Made by a program: the position numbers and the translations under genes
Notes under the pieces: generated by a model
What the model saw: only the letters and a program-made list of their open reading frames with translations
The model's database searches: none
What the model was told of the DNA's origin: nothing
From: Geodermatophilus poikilotrophus
Lineage (GTDB): Bacteria > Actinomycetota > Actinomycetes > Mycobacteriales > Geodermatophilaceae
Reading direction: 5' to 3'
DNA: 64,000 nucleotides
NCBI RefSeq assembly: GCF_900111455.1
Contig: NZ_FOIE01000007.1
Location: 60,959 to 124,958, forward strand
Shown: positions 9,930-18,183 of the stretch, one piece after another
How positions within the stretch are numbered: the first letter of the stretch is position 1
How the letters are laid out: every line of letters begins with the position of its first letter

Positions 9930-9970
9930 CCGGTGGGGGCGCACCCGGCGAGCCGGTGCGCCCCCACCGG
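9930..9970 (-). terminator. Strong hairpin between terC-like gene and crcB
   Basis: CCGGTGGGGGCGCACC and its exact complement form a 16-bp stem around a 9-base loop. It lies 21 bp past the stop of the TerC-family gene and before the crcB RBS. It probably terminates the upstream transcript, in which case the crcB promoter would have to lie in the short space downstream, or the hairpin could act as an attenuator. Confidence 0.7.
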
Positions 9971-9990
9971 AGGTCCATGATCGCCGGGGG

Positions 9991-11031
9991 TCAGGAGGCC
10001 GGCCGCACCGGCTCCTCGACCGAGCCGCGGCGCCGCCAGACCGGCTCCAGCGCCGCCGTCTCCGCCTCCGTCGCCACGCGGAACGGGGGAGCGGCCGGGA
10101 CCTCCACCGCCCGGCGGGCCTGCCCGCGGGTGGCCCGGAGGCTCAGCCAGATCGAGGTCCCGATGATCGTCGCGATGACCGCCAGGCTGACCGCGGTGGG
10201 GATGTAGTAGACGTCGATCTTGAGCAGCATCTTGACGCCGACCCACACGAGCACCAGGGCCAGTCCGGTCTTGAGGTACACGAAGCGGTGGATGAGGTCG
10301 GCGAGCAGGAAGTACATCGCCCGCAGCCCGAGGATGGCGAAGGCGTTGGCGGTGAAGACGAGGAACGGCTCGTCGGTGACGGCGAAGATCGCCGGGATCG
10401 AGTCGACGGCGAAGACCACGTCGGTGACCTCGACGAGCACCAGCACGGCCAGCAGGGGGGTCGCCAGGAGGACGCCGTTGCGCCGGACGAGGAACCGCTG
10501 CCCGTGGTAGGCGTCGGTCATGGGCACGTACCGGCGGAACAGCCGCAGCGCCCGCGACGCCTCCGGGTCCAGGTGCTCGTTGCGCTGGCGGATCATCCGG
10601 TGACCGGTCCACAGCAGGAACGCGGCGAACAGGTACAGCACCCAGCCGAAGCTGGCGATGAGCACCGACCCGCCGGCGATGAACAGGCCACGGAGGACCA
10701 ACGCCCCCAGGACGCCGAAGAACAGCACCCGGTGCTGGTACTCGCGGGGCACCGCGAAGTAGGTGAAGACGATCGCCCAGACGAAGACGTTGTCCACGGC
10801 CAGCGACTTCTCGATCAGGTACCCGGCGAAGTACTGCTGGCCGAGTTCAGCGCCGTGCGCCCACCAGACCCAGGCGCCGAACCCGACGCCGACGGCGATC
10901 CACAGCGCCGACCACCCCGCGGCCTCCCGCACCCGGATGACGTGGGCGCGGCGGTGGGCGAACAGGTCGACGGCGAGCATGCCGACGATGAGGCCGAGCA
11001 CGGCCAGCCACAGGGACAGCGAGACGTCCAC
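9991..11031 (-). CDS. TerC/Alx family integral membrane protein (likely Mn2+-related)
   Basis: A 346-aa polytopic protein of the TerC family. The protein has about nine membrane helices and the family signature EKSLAVDNVFVWAIVF near residue 69, and EVTDVVFAVDSIPAIFAVT near residue 200. The paired acidic residues in those motifs are thought to bind metal. The GTG at 11031 has GGAGGAGG 6 bp upstream. Several TerC-type proteins export manganese, and the manganese-responsive riboswitch just upstream supports that role here. The older label tellurium resistance is weaker. Confidence 0.9.
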   Translation of the reverse strand: MDVSLSLWLAVLGLIVGMLAVDLFAHRRAHVIRVREAAGWSALWIAVGVGFGAWVWWAHGAELGQQYFAGYLIEKSLAVDNVFVWAIVFTYFAVPREYQHRVLFFGVLGALVLRGLFIAGGSVLIASFGWVLYLFAAFLLWTGHRMIRQRNEHLDPEASRALRLFRRYVPMTDAYHGQRFLVRRNGVLLATPLLAVLVLVEVTDVVFAVDSIPAIFAVTDEPFLVFTANAFAILGLRAMYFLLADLIHRFVYLKTGLALVLVWVGVKMLLKIDVYYIPTAVSLAVIATIIGTSIWLSLRATRGQARRAVEVPAAPPFRVATEAETAALEPVWRRRGSVEEPVRPAS

Positions 11032-11058
11032 GGGGGACCTCCTCCGATCGGAACCGAC

Positions 11059-11156
11059 CGGAGGTCTCTCCCAGCCCGTTCCGGGCTCGCTCCGCCGGAC
11101 CCCTCGAGGTGGGGACGTACTGGCGACGGAGCGCTGCGGGGATACTCCCCTCCGAG
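11059..11156 (-). ncRNA. yybP-ykoY (Mn2+) riboswitch in the terC leader
   Basis: Minus-strand order is a P1 5' arm (CTCGGAGG), the conserved GGGGAGTA, a three-way region with CGCTCCG pairing CGGAGCG, and then GGGAGAGACC running into CCTCCG, which closes P1. GGGGAGTA and GAGACC are the hallmark metal-binding strands of this class, and TerC-family genes are among its known targets. A downstream inverted repeat overlaps the ribosome-binding GGAGGAGG region and could be the expression platform. Called by eye, without covariance scoring. Confidence 0.82.
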
Positions 11157-11206
11157 AACGAGTGAAGCAGACTTCAGCTGTCCGTGCCAGCCCGCCGAGG
11201 AGACCG

Positions 11207-11494
11207 GTGACCGACGACCCGCGTCCGTCGTGGACGTTCCTCACCAACCACGGCCACGTGCTGCTCGCGGTCGCCGCCGATCCGGACGTGCGCGTCGAGG
11301 AGATCGCCGCGCGCGTCGGCATCACGTCCCGCGCCGTCCTGGCCATCCTGCGCGACCTGGAGGAGGCCGGGTACGTCACCCGCAGCCGCCGGGGCCGCCG
11401 GACGCACTACGAGGTGCGACCGCACCGGCCGTTCCGGCACCCGAGCACGGCCCATCGCGAGGTCGACGACCTGCTCGCCATCTTCACCCGCTGA
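11207..11494 (+). CDS. Small winged-helix transcriptional regulator
   Basis: A 95-aa protein almost entirely occupied by a winged helix-turn-helix of MarR/ArsR type: helices around DVRVEEIAARVGITSRAVLA (residues 27-46), ILRDLEEAGYVTRS, then the wing GRRTHYEV. No metal-binding cysteines are visible. The GTG at 11207 has GAGGAGA 5 bp upstream. It diverges from the terC leader and could regulate it or itself; the target is not evident. Confidence 0.75.
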   Translation: MTDDPRPSWTFLTNHGHVLLAVAADPDVRVEEIAARVGITSRAVLAILRDLEEAGYVTRSRRGRRTHYEVRPHRPFRHPSTAHREVDDLLAIFTR

Positions 11495-11547
11495 CGGGGT
11501 CGGCCCCGCTGCAGGGTCCCGCCGCGAGCCGGGTGACGCACGGGAAC

Positions 11548-11601
11548 GGCCCCGTCCAGGGCACCGCCCCGAGCCTGCGAGGGGTGGGGAGGACGGGGTC
11601 C
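11548..11601. repeat. Intergenic hairpin-family element R1
   Basis: GGCCCCGTCC at the left pairs with GGACGGGGTCC at the right around a GC-rich, partly paired middle. It sits between two convergent genes (stops at 11494 and 11607) and resembles the elements at 24766, 25832, 31730 and 33050. Probably a bidirectional terminator. Confidence 0.65.
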
Positions 11602-11606
11602 TTGCA

Positions 11607-13325
11607 TCAGCGCCGGCGGGTCTCGGGGAAGAGCAGGTCGACGAACCGCTCCACGGTCGGCTGCGGCTCGTGGTTGGCCAGCCCGGGTCGCTCGTTGGCC
11701 TCGATGAACACGTGGTCGGGCCCCTCGACGTCGGGCACCAGGAAGTCCAGCCCGGTGACCGGGATGCCGATCGCCCGGCTGGCCCGGACGGCGGCCTGGG
11801 CGATCGCCGGGTGCAGCCGGGCGGTGACGTCCTCGATGGTGCCGCCGGTGTGCAGGTTCGCCGTCCGCCGGACCCGGATCCGCTCGCCCGCGGGCGGGAC
11901 GTCGTCCATCGCGTACCCGGACTCGGCGACGACCTCTGCGGTCGCGTCGTCCAGCGGGATGCGCGACTCCCCGCCGGTGGCCCGCTCGCGCCGGCGACTG
12001 GTCGACCGGATCAGGTCGGTGACCGGGTTGCGGCCGTCGGCGACGATCTCGGCCGGCCGGCGCACCGCGGCGGCCACCACCTCGTGGTCGATGACGACCA
12101 CCCGCAGGTCGTCGCCCTCGACGAGCTCCTCGACCAGCACGTCGGGGCAGAACTGGGCGGCCAGCGCGACCGCCCGCTCCAGTGCGTCGGCCGAGGTCAC
12201 GCCCACGGTGATGCCCTTACCCTGCTCGCCGCGAGCGGGCTTGACCACCACCTCGCCGCACTCGGCGAGCAGCGCCCGGGCCGGCTCCCGGTCGTCCTCG
12301 GTGAGCGTCGCACCGCGGGGCACGCGGACGCCGGCCCGCTCCATGATCCGCCGGGTGACGCGCTTGTCGTCGCAGCGGCTCATCGCGACCGCGCTGGTGA
12401 ACTCCGACAGCGACTCCCGGGTGAGCACCGTGCGCCCGCCCAGCGCCAGCCGCATCTCACCCCACTCGGCGTCGCTGACCTCGACCCGGATCCCGCGCTC
12501 GAGCGCCTCCTCGGCGATGATCCGCGCATAGGGGTTGAGCTCCTCCAGCCCCGGCGGGCGGGAGGCGAACAGCGGGGTGTTGATCGGGTTCTTCCGCTTG
12601 ACGCACAGCGCCGGCACCCGGTGGAAGCCGAGCTTGCGGTACAGCGCGATCGCCCCGGAGTTGTCGTGCATGACCGACAGGTCCAGGTAGGCGCGGCCGC
12701 GGCCGACGTAGCGCTCGGCCAGCACCCGCACCAGCGCCTCACCGGTGCCGGGCGGGGCGTCCTGCGCGTCCACCGCCAGGCACCAGAGGCTGGCGCCGCC
12801 CTCCGGGTCCCCGAAGGCGAGCACGTGGTCCACCCCGGTGACCGTGCCGACGATCCGCCCCGTGCGCCGGTCCTCCGCGACCAGGTAGGTGAAGGAGCGG
12901 GTGCGGTGGTTGGCCCACATGGTGGCGGCGTCCCCGGTGACCATGCCGTTGCGCGCGTAGATGTCGTTGATCTGCCGCATCTCGTCCAGCGCGGTCACCG
13001 TGCGCACGAAGACCCCGCGGATCAGCTCGGCACGCGACCGGTAGCGGTGCAGGTCCAGCCGGTAGACGTAGCTGGGGTCGATGAACAGCTCGTCCGGCGC
13101 CATCCCGACCATCACGTGCGGGTCGCGCGGGTAGATGCAGATGTCGCGCCGGCCGCTCTCCTCCGAGCGGAGCGCCTTCACGATGCCCTCGAGGCTGGAG
13201 AAGGTCTGCCCGAACACCAGCCGGCCCCAGGCCAGGTCCAGGACGACGTCGGACTCCATCCCCTGCCGCTGGTGCTCGGAGATCTGCTGCCAGGGACGGC
13301 TGGTGGGGGAGGGGGTCTCGGACAC
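11607..13325 (-). CDS. ngg: N-acetylglutaminylglutamine synthetase (GNAT + ATP-grasp)
   Basis: A 572-aa two-domain enzyme. The N-terminal half (residues about 90-290) is a GNAT acetyltransferase, and the C-terminal half (about 300-570) is an ATP-grasp ligase with VVVKPARGEQGKGITVGV as ATP-binding loop and DHVFIEANERPGLANHEP as the metal/nucleotide end. This architecture, directly after an asparagine-synthase-like gene, is the signature of N-acetylglutaminylglutamine amide (NAGGN) osmolyte synthesis. The start is not certain: GTG at 13325 (VSETPSPTSRPW) is used, and a GTG at 13361 just after the preceding stop is possible. Spacing to the upstream gene is 38 bp, so one transcript is likely. Confidence 0.88.
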   Translation of the reverse strand: MSETPSPTSRPWQQISEHQRQGMESDVVLDLAWGRLVFGQTFSSLEGIVKALRSEESGRRDICIYPRDPHVMVGMAPDELFIDPSYVYRLDLHRYRSRAELIRGVFVRTVTALDEMRQINDIYARNGMVTGDAATMWANHRTRSFTYLVAEDRRTGRIVGTVTGVDHVLAFGDPEGGASLWCLAVDAQDAPPGTGEALVRVLAERYVGRGRAYLDLSVMHDNSGAIALYRKLGFHRVPALCVKRKNPINTPLFASRPPGLEELNPYARIIAEEALERGIRVEVSDAEWGEMRLALGGRTVLTRESLSEFTSAVAMSRCDDKRVTRRIMERAGVRVPRGATLTEDDREPARALLAECGEVVVKPARGEQGKGITVGVTSADALERAVALAAQFCPDVLVEELVEGDDLRVVVIDHEVVAAAVRRPAEIVADGRNPVTDLIRSTSRRRERATGGESRIPLDDATAEVVAESGYAMDDVPPAGERIRVRRTANLHTGGTIEDVTARLHPAIAQAAVRASRAIGIPVTGLDFLVPDVEGPDHVFIEANERPGLANHEPQPTVERFVDLLFPETRRR

Positions 13326-13363
13326 CGGGGTCCGGCGCCGGTGCCCCGCGACGCGGGGCACGC

Positions 13364-15145
13364 TCAGACCCCGTGGGCCTGCAGCCAGAGCTCGAGCAGG
13401 CCCAGCTGCCACAGCTTGTTGCCGCGCAGCGGGGTGAGCCCACCGTTCGGGTCGGCCAGCAGCCGGTCGACGTACTCCGGCCGGAACAGCCCGCGCTCGC
13501 GGGCCGCGTCGTTGGACAAGGCGTCGCGGACCAGGTCGAGCACCTTGCCCTCGAGGTGGGTGATCGCCGGGACCGGGAAGTAGCCCTTGGGGCGGTCGAT
13601 GACCTCCGGCGGGATGATCCGCCGGCCGATGGCCTTGAGCACCCCCTTGCCGCCGTCGGCCAGCTTCAGCTCCGGTGGGCACATCGCGGCCAGCTCGACC
13701 AGGTCGTGGTCGAGGAAGGGCACCCGGGCCTCCAGGCCCCAGGCCATGGACATGTTGTCCACCCGCTTGACCGGGTCGTCGACGAGCATGACCTCGCTGT
13801 CCAGGCGCAGCGCGGCGTCCACGGCGGTGTCGGCGTGCGGCGCGGACATGTGCCGGCGGACGAACTCCAGGCTGGGGTCGCCGTCCACCGCGTAGCGGTC
13901 GGCCACCAGCCGGGCCGTGTCGGCGGCGTCGCGGTCGAAGAACGCCTTCGCGTAGGTCTCCACCGCCCGCTCGCGGTCCACGCCCTGCAGCGGCGGGTAC
14001 CAGTGGTAGCCGGCGAAGACCTCGTCGGCGCCCTGCCCGGACTGCACCACCCGGATCGACTGGCTGACCCGCTCCGAGAGCAGGTCGAAGGCGACGACGT
14101 CGTGGCTGACCATGGGCTCGGCCATCGCGCCGATGGCGTGGCCGAGGGCGGCGGCGAGCTCGTCGGAGGCCACCCGGATGCGGTGGTGGTCGGTGCTGAA
14201 CCGCTCCGCGATGACGTCGGAGTAGACGAACTCGTCGCCCTCCCGCCCGCCGACGGCCTCGAAGCCGATCGAGTAGGTGGCCAGGCCGGTCTGCCCCTCC
14301 TGGGCCAGCAGGCCGACGATCAGGCTGGAGTCCAGCCCGCCGGAGAGCAGCACGCCGACCGGGATGTCGGCGACCAGGCGCCGGCGGACGGCGACCCGCA
14401 GCGCCTCCTCGATCGCGTCCTCCCAGTCGCGGGCGGACCAGTTCGCGTGCTCCGGACGGCGCTCGTACCGGGCCTCCCAGTAGCGGTGCTCGCGGGAGGT
14501 GCCGTCGGCCTCGACGACCCGCACGGTGGCCGGGGGCAGCTTGCGGACGCCGTTGAGGATCGTCCGCGGCGCGGGGACGACGGCGTGCCAGGTGAGGTAG
14601 TGGTGCAGCGCGACCGGGTCGATGGAGGTGTCGACGTCCCCCGCCTGCACCAGGGCCGGCAGCGAGGAGGCGAACCGCAGCCGCCCGGGCGTCTCGGCGA
14701 GGTAGAGCGGCTTGATGCCGAGCCGGTCGCGGGCGAGCACCACCCGGCCGGTGTCGCGCTCGGTGATGACGAAGGCGAACATGCCGTGCAGGTGCTCGAC
14801 GACCGCGGTGCCCCAGTGGTGGTAGCCCTTGAGGATCACCTCGGTGTCGGAGGTGGAGAAGAAGCGGTACCCGTGGCCCTCGAGCTCGGCGCGCAGCTCC
14901 TTGTAGTCGTAGATGCAGCCGTTGAAGACCGCGGTCAGGCCGAGCTCGTTGTCGACCATGGGCTGGCTGCCGGCCGGCGACAGGTCGATGACCGACAGCC
15001 GGCGGTGCCCGAAGGCCACCCGCCCGTTGCTCCAGGCACCCTGACCGTCCGGCCCGCGGGGGACGAGGCACTCGACCATCCGCGCCACGGCGGTGGTGTC
15101 GGCCAGGGAGCCGTCGAACCGGATCTCACCGGAGAGGCCGCACAT
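13364..15145 (-). CDS. asnO: N-acetylglutaminylglutamine amidotransferase (asparagine-synthase family)
   Basis: A 593-aa glutamine-dependent amidotransferase. The start at 15145 exposes Cys2 (MCGLSGEIRF) as the class-II glutaminase nucleophile. The C-terminal synthetase half has the PP-loop GVLLSGGLDSSLIVGLLA near residue 255 and the family strings QSGQGADEVFAGYHWYPP and EARVPFLDHDLVELA. Paired with the GNAT/ATP-grasp gene downstream, it should amidate N-acetylglutaminylglutamine to NAGGN, a compatible solute. A general asparagine synthetase is the alternative, but the gene pair argues against it. Confidence 0.9.
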   Translation of the reverse strand: MCGLSGEIRFDGSLADTTAVARMVECLVPRGPDGQGAWSNGRVAFGHRRLSVIDLSPAGSQPMVDNELGLTAVFNGCIYDYKELRAELEGHGYRFFSTSDTEVILKGYHHWGTAVVEHLHGMFAFVITERDTGRVVLARDRLGIKPLYLAETPGRLRFASSLPALVQAGDVDTSIDPVALHHYLTWHAVVPAPRTILNGVRKLPPATVRVVEADGTSREHRYWEARYERRPEHANWSARDWEDAIEEALRVAVRRRLVADIPVGVLLSGGLDSSLIVGLLAQEGQTGLATYSIGFEAVGGREGDEFVYSDVIAERFSTDHHRIRVASDELAAALGHAIGAMAEPMVSHDVVAFDLLSERVSQSIRVVQSGQGADEVFAGYHWYPPLQGVDRERAVETYAKAFFDRDAADTARLVADRYAVDGDPSLEFVRRHMSAPHADTAVDAALRLDSEVMLVDDPVKRVDNMSMAWGLEARVPFLDHDLVELAAMCPPELKLADGGKGVLKAIGRRIIPPEVIDRPKGYFPVPAITHLEGKVLDLVRDALSNDAARERGLFRPEYVDRLLADPNGGLTPLRGNKLWQLGLLELWLQAHGV

Positions 15146-15219
15146 GCAGCAATCCAACCCCACCGTCGGAGCCGGCGCGAGCGGCCGGGGCAGACGTCAC
15201 GACGACGCAACACGGTCGC

Positions 15220-15233
15220 GTTCCACGTGGAAC
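15220..15233. other. parS-like ParB-binding site 1
   Basis: Perfect 14-bp palindrome GTTCCACGTGGAAC in the gap between two divergent genes. It fits the chromosomal parS pattern TGTTYCACGTGRAACA known from Bacillus and actinobacteria. The 211-bp gap (15146-15356) holds no gene. Confidence 0.75.
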
Positions 15234-15356
15234 AGCGCGGCGCCCCTCGGCCCGGGCCGTCCGCCGCACGTGGCGCCCCGGGGGTCCGCCGGTCGCGGTC
15301 GCCCGCCGGGCGGCGCGGTGCCAGGCTGGGCGCCCGGTCCCGACGAGGGAGGCGCT

Positions 15357-16310
15357 GTGCAGGCAGTGGTGGTGGAGCGCCGCGGCGGCCCCGAGGTGCT
15401 GACGGTCTCCGAGGTGCCCGAGCCCGAGCCCGCCGAGGGTGCGGTGCTGGTCGACGTCGCGGCCGTGGGGGTCAACTTCCGGGACGTCTACGAGCGCGAG
15501 GGCCGCCCGCCCTACGGCGGCGCCCTCCCCGCGGTCGTCGGCGCGGAGGGCGCGGGCACCGTCGTCGGCACGGGGGAGCGGGTCGCCTGGCTCGACGTCC
15601 CCGGCAGCTACGCGACCCTGGTGGCCGCCCGGCCCGAGAAGCTGGTGCCGGTGCCCGACGGGGTGGGCCTCGACGTGGCCGCTGCCGTGCTGCTGCAGGG
15701 CTGCACCGCCCAGTACCTGGCCGCCGACTCGTACCCGGTCGCCGAGGGGGACTGGGTGGTCGTGCACAGCGCGGCCGGGGGCGTCGGCCTGCTGCTGACC
15801 CAGCTGGTGCGCGACCGCGGCGGCCACGTCCTGGCCACGACGTCGACGCGGGAGAAGGCGGAGCTCGCGCGGGCGGCCGGCGCCGACGACGTGGTGGTGG
15901 GCTACGACGGCTTCGCCGAGCGGGTCCGGGAGCTCTCCGGTGGCGAGGGCGCCGCCGCGGTCTACGACGGCGTCGGGCGGACGACCTTCGCCGCGGGGCT
16001 GGCCGCACTGCGACCCACCGGGCGGATGATCGTGTACGGCGCCGCCAGCGGGCAGCCCGACCCGCTGGAGGTCCAGACCCTCGCCGCGCACGGGTCGCTG
16101 TACGTCCAGCGGCCGACGCTCGGCACCTACACCCGGACCCCGCAGCTGCTGCGCGAGCGGGCCGGCGCGGTCCTGCACCTGGTCGCCGCCGGCCGGCTCG
16201 ACGTCCGCATCGGCGGCCGGTACCCGCTGGCCGAGGCGCGGCGGGCGCACGAGGACCTCGAGGGCCGGCGGACCACCGGCAAGCTCCTGCTGCTGCCGCA
16301 GGGCTCCTGA
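15357..16310 (+). CDS. Quinone oxidoreductase / zinc-independent alcohol dehydrogenase family
   Basis: A 317-aa medium-chain reductase resembling NADPH:quinone oxidoreductase (QOR). The N-terminal GroES-like domain contains GVNFRDVYEREGRPP near residue 40 and the Rossmann domain contains VVVHSAAGGVGLLLTQL near residue 139, with YDGVG following. The structural zinc cysteines of alcohol dehydrogenases are absent, as in QOR. The GTG at 15357 has GGGAGG upstream. It ends 23 bp from the convergent regulator gene. The substrate is not deducible. Confidence 0.88.
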   Translation: MQAVVVERRGGPEVLTVSEVPEPEPAEGAVLVDVAAVGVNFRDVYEREGRPPYGGALPAVVGAEGAGTVVGTGERVAWLDVPGSYATLVAARPEKLVPVPDGVGLDVAAAVLLQGCTAQYLAADSYPVAEGDWVVVHSAAGGVGLLLTQLVRDRGGHVLATTSTREKAELARAAGADDVVVGYDGFAERVRELSGGEGAAAVYDGVGRTTFAAGLAALRPTGRMIVYGAASGQPDPLEVQTLAAHGSLYVQRPTLGTYTRTPQLLRERAGAVLHLVAAGRLDVRIGGRYPLAEARRAHEDLEGRRTTGKLLLLPQGS

Positions 16311-16333
16311 CGTTTCGGGGGCACGGCCCGCGG

Positions 16334-17125
16334 TCAGCCGCCGCCGGCGACCAGCGCCGCCATGGCCTCCGCCGTCGCGGCGTCGGCGGGCAGGAACGCC
16401 TCGATGCTCAGCTCGGCGAGGGTGACGTCGACGGCGGTGCCGAAGGTCGTGACGGTGCTGAGGAACGCCAGCTCCCGGCCGCCGGCCTCCAGCCGCAGGG
16501 GGACGGCGACGGCGTTGCTCGCGCCGAGGCTGCGGCCACCGGGCAGCGCGGCCAGCTCGTGCAGCAGCGCCCGCGTCCGCGGGTCACCGGTGACGGCGTG
16601 CTCCCGGGCCAGCCGGCCGAGCACGTGACCGCGCCACTCGGCCAGGTTGCGGATGCGGCCGGCGAGGCCGTCGGGGTGCAGGCTGAGCCGCAGCACGTTG
16701 ACCGGCGGCTCCAGCAGGTGCGGCGCGACCCCGCGGGTGAGCAGGTCGACGCCCGCGTTGGCGCTGACCAGCTCCCAGTGCCGGTCGACGGCGAGGGCCG
16801 GGTGCGGTGCGTGGGCCCGCAGCACCGCGTCGACCGCGGCGCGGACCGGGGCCATCTCCGCGTCGTCGAGGGAGCGGGCGCGGTACTCGGGGGCGTAGCC
16901 GGCGCCGAGCAGCAGCTGGTTCCGCTCGCGGAGCGGGACGTCGAGCCGGGTGGCCAGCCGGAGCACCATCTCGCGGCTCGGCTGGGACCGGCCGGTCTCC
17001 AGGAAGCTGATGTGCCGCGCGGAGACGTCGCTCTCGACGGCCAGGTCGAGCTGGCTCAGCCGGCGCCGGGTGCGCCACTGGCGCAGCAGCGGCCCGAAGG
17101 TCGAGCACGTCGGGGTCGCCGTCAC
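16334..17125 (-). CDS. XRE-family regulator with MmyB-like ligand-binding domain
   Basis: A 263-aa regulator. Residues about 8-65 form a helix-turn-helix (RRLSQLDLAVESDVSARHIS then FLETGRSQPSREM), and the rest matches the MmyB-like PAS-type domain found in actinobacterial XRE proteins (HWELVSANAGVDLL, EWRGHVLGRL, FLSTVTTFGTAVDVTLAEL). The GTG at 17125 is chosen because TAGCGT sits 7 bp upstream, fitting a leaderless transcript. A GTG at 17161 is the alternative. Two palindromes upstream suggest autoregulation and control of the divergent pair. Confidence 0.85.
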   Translation of the reverse strand: MTATPTCSTFGPLLRQWRTRRRLSQLDLAVESDVSARHISFLETGRSQPSREMVLRLATRLDVPLRERNQLLLGAGYAPEYRARSLDDAEMAPVRAAVDAVLRAHAPHPALAVDRHWELVSANAGVDLLTRGVAPHLLEPPVNVLRLSLHPDGLAGRIRNLAEWRGHVLGRLAREHAVTGDPRTRALLHELAALPGGRSLGASNAVAVPLRLEAGGRELAFLSTVTTFGTAVDVTLAELSIEAFLPADAATAEAMAALVAGGG

Positions 17126-17160
17126 GGACCGGACGCTACGGGCGGCCCGGCCGCCCGGCA

Positions 17161-17199
17161 CCTACCTCGGAGGTAGGGGCCCATGACCTGGGAGGTCAT
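17161..17199. promoter_or_regulatory. Twin 17-bp operator palindromes
   Basis: CCTACCTCGGAGGTAGG (17161-17177) and ATGACCTGGGAGGTCAT (17183-17199) share the core ACCTNGGAGGT, and their centres are 22 bp apart, two helical turns. The first overlaps the expected -35 region of the MmyB-type regulator's leaderless promoter. Probably the binding sites of that regulator. Confidence 0.7.
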
Positions 17200-17280
17200 C
17201 GACGGACCACCCCGCCCCCGCGCAGCCTCAGGACTGACCGGAGCCACCCCGGCGCCGGTCCGACAGCGAGGAGGACGGAC

Positions 17281-17649
17281 GTGCCCGAGGACACCGTCAC
17301 CCAGGTCCAGCGGTACATCGCCGCGTGGAACGAGACCGAGCCGCAGGCCCGCCGACGGGCGGTCGCGGCGCTCTTCACCGAGGACGCCCGCTACGTCGAC
17401 CCGCTGGTCGACGTCCGGGGGCACGAGGGCATCGACGCGACGATCGCCGCGGTGCACGAGCAGTTCCCGGGATGGGTGTTCCGGCTCGCCGGGCCCGTCG
17501 ACGCCCACCACGACCAGGTGCGCTTCACCTGGGGACTGGGCCCGGAGGGGGAGGAGCCGCCGGTGGTCGGCTCCGACGTGGCCGTCACGGACGGCGACGG
17601 CCGCTTCGACCGGGTCTCCGGCTTCCTCGACCGGGTCCCGCAGCAGTGA
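17281..17649 (+). CDS. SnoaL-like (NTF2-fold) protein
   Basis: A 122-aa single-domain protein with the SnoaL/NTF2-like pattern: helix VTQVQRYIAAWNE, then FTEDARYVDPLVDVRGHEGI, and beta strands containing VRFTWGLGP and FDRVSGFLDRV. Such proteins act as small cyclases, isomerases or ligand binders, and no specific activity can be assigned. The GTG at 17281 follows GAGGAGGAC. Its stop overlaps the next start (GTGA). It lies behind the twin operators, so it is a likely target of the MmyB-type regulator. Confidence 0.82.
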   Translation: MPEDTVTQVQRYIAAWNETEPQARRRAVAALFTEDARYVDPLVDVRGHEGIDATIAAVHEQFPGWVFRLAGPVDAHHDQVRFTWGLGPEGEEPPVVGSDVAVTDGDGRFDRVSGFLDRVPQQ

Positions 17650-17984
17650 GCGGGTACGGCTCCTACGCCGTCGCCCACCTCGAGACGGTGACGGTGGGCC
17701 CGCCGATCGTGGAGTACCTGACCCGGATCGACGCCACCCTCGAGCCCTTCGGAGGACGGTTCCTGGTGCACGGCGCCCGGGCCGAGGTCGTGGAGGGGCC
17801 GTGGCGTGGCGACCTCGTGGTCATCGGCTTCCCGGACCCCGACGGTGCTCGCGCCTGGTACTCCTCGGCGGCCTACCAGGAGATCGTCGGCCTGCGGACC
17901 GGGTCCAGCACCGGCTGGGCGGTCCTGGTGGAGGGCGTGCCCGGGCCGCACCGGGCCACCGACGTCCTGGCCGGGCAGCCGTGA
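17646..17984 (+). CDS. DUF1330 family protein
   Basis: A 112-aa protein matching the DUF1330 (dimeric alpha/beta barrel) family: YLTRIDATLEPFGGRFLVHG near residue 25 and VVIGFPDPDGARAWYSSAAY near residue 58, the usual hallmark (FPD...A..WY.S..Y). The function of the family is unknown. It starts with a GTG that overlaps the TGA of the SnoaL gene, so the two are translated together. Confidence 0.85.
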   Translation: MSGYGSYAVAHLETVTVGPPIVEYLTRIDATLEPFGGRFLVHGARAEVVEGPWRGDLVVIGFPDPDGARAWYSSAAYQEIVGLRTGSSTGWAVLVEGVPGPHRATDVLAGQP

Positions 17985-17986
17985 CC

Positions 17987-18022
17987 GCGGACGGCCCGGG
18001 ACGTCGAGCCCGGGCCGTCCGC
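17987..18022 (+). terminator. Hairpin terminator after the SnoaL/DUF1330 pair
   Basis: GCGGACGGCCCGGG and its exact complement form a 14-bp stem with an 8-base loop, starting 2 bp after the stop codon. The remaining 160 bp to the next gene show no other clear element. Confidence 0.85.
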
Positions 18023-18183
18023 TCCGATCTCTCCCGAGTGCTGCGGCCCGGGTTCCCGGACGGCCGAGAGGCGTCGCGCAGTCGGCACTTCCGCGGGCGG
18101 TGGGGACACCGGCACAGTGCTCGCCTGACGAGGCCGGACCAGGCCAGGACGGCCGGGTGCGGGAACGGACCACGGGGGGACCC

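Noticed and set aside
9895-9990. Fluoride riboswitch upstream of crcB
   Set aside because: A GGCGAT word is present near the terC stop, but the conserved GGCGATGG context and the pseudoknot partner are not found; the main structure is a simple 16-bp hairpin.
13373-17176. A 1267-codon open frame on the plus strand, and similar very long frames such as 41475-43457 and 1097-3088
   Set aside because: They lie antisense to clearly recognisable genes and have the Arg/Gly/Pro-rich composition of shadow frames in high-GC DNA.
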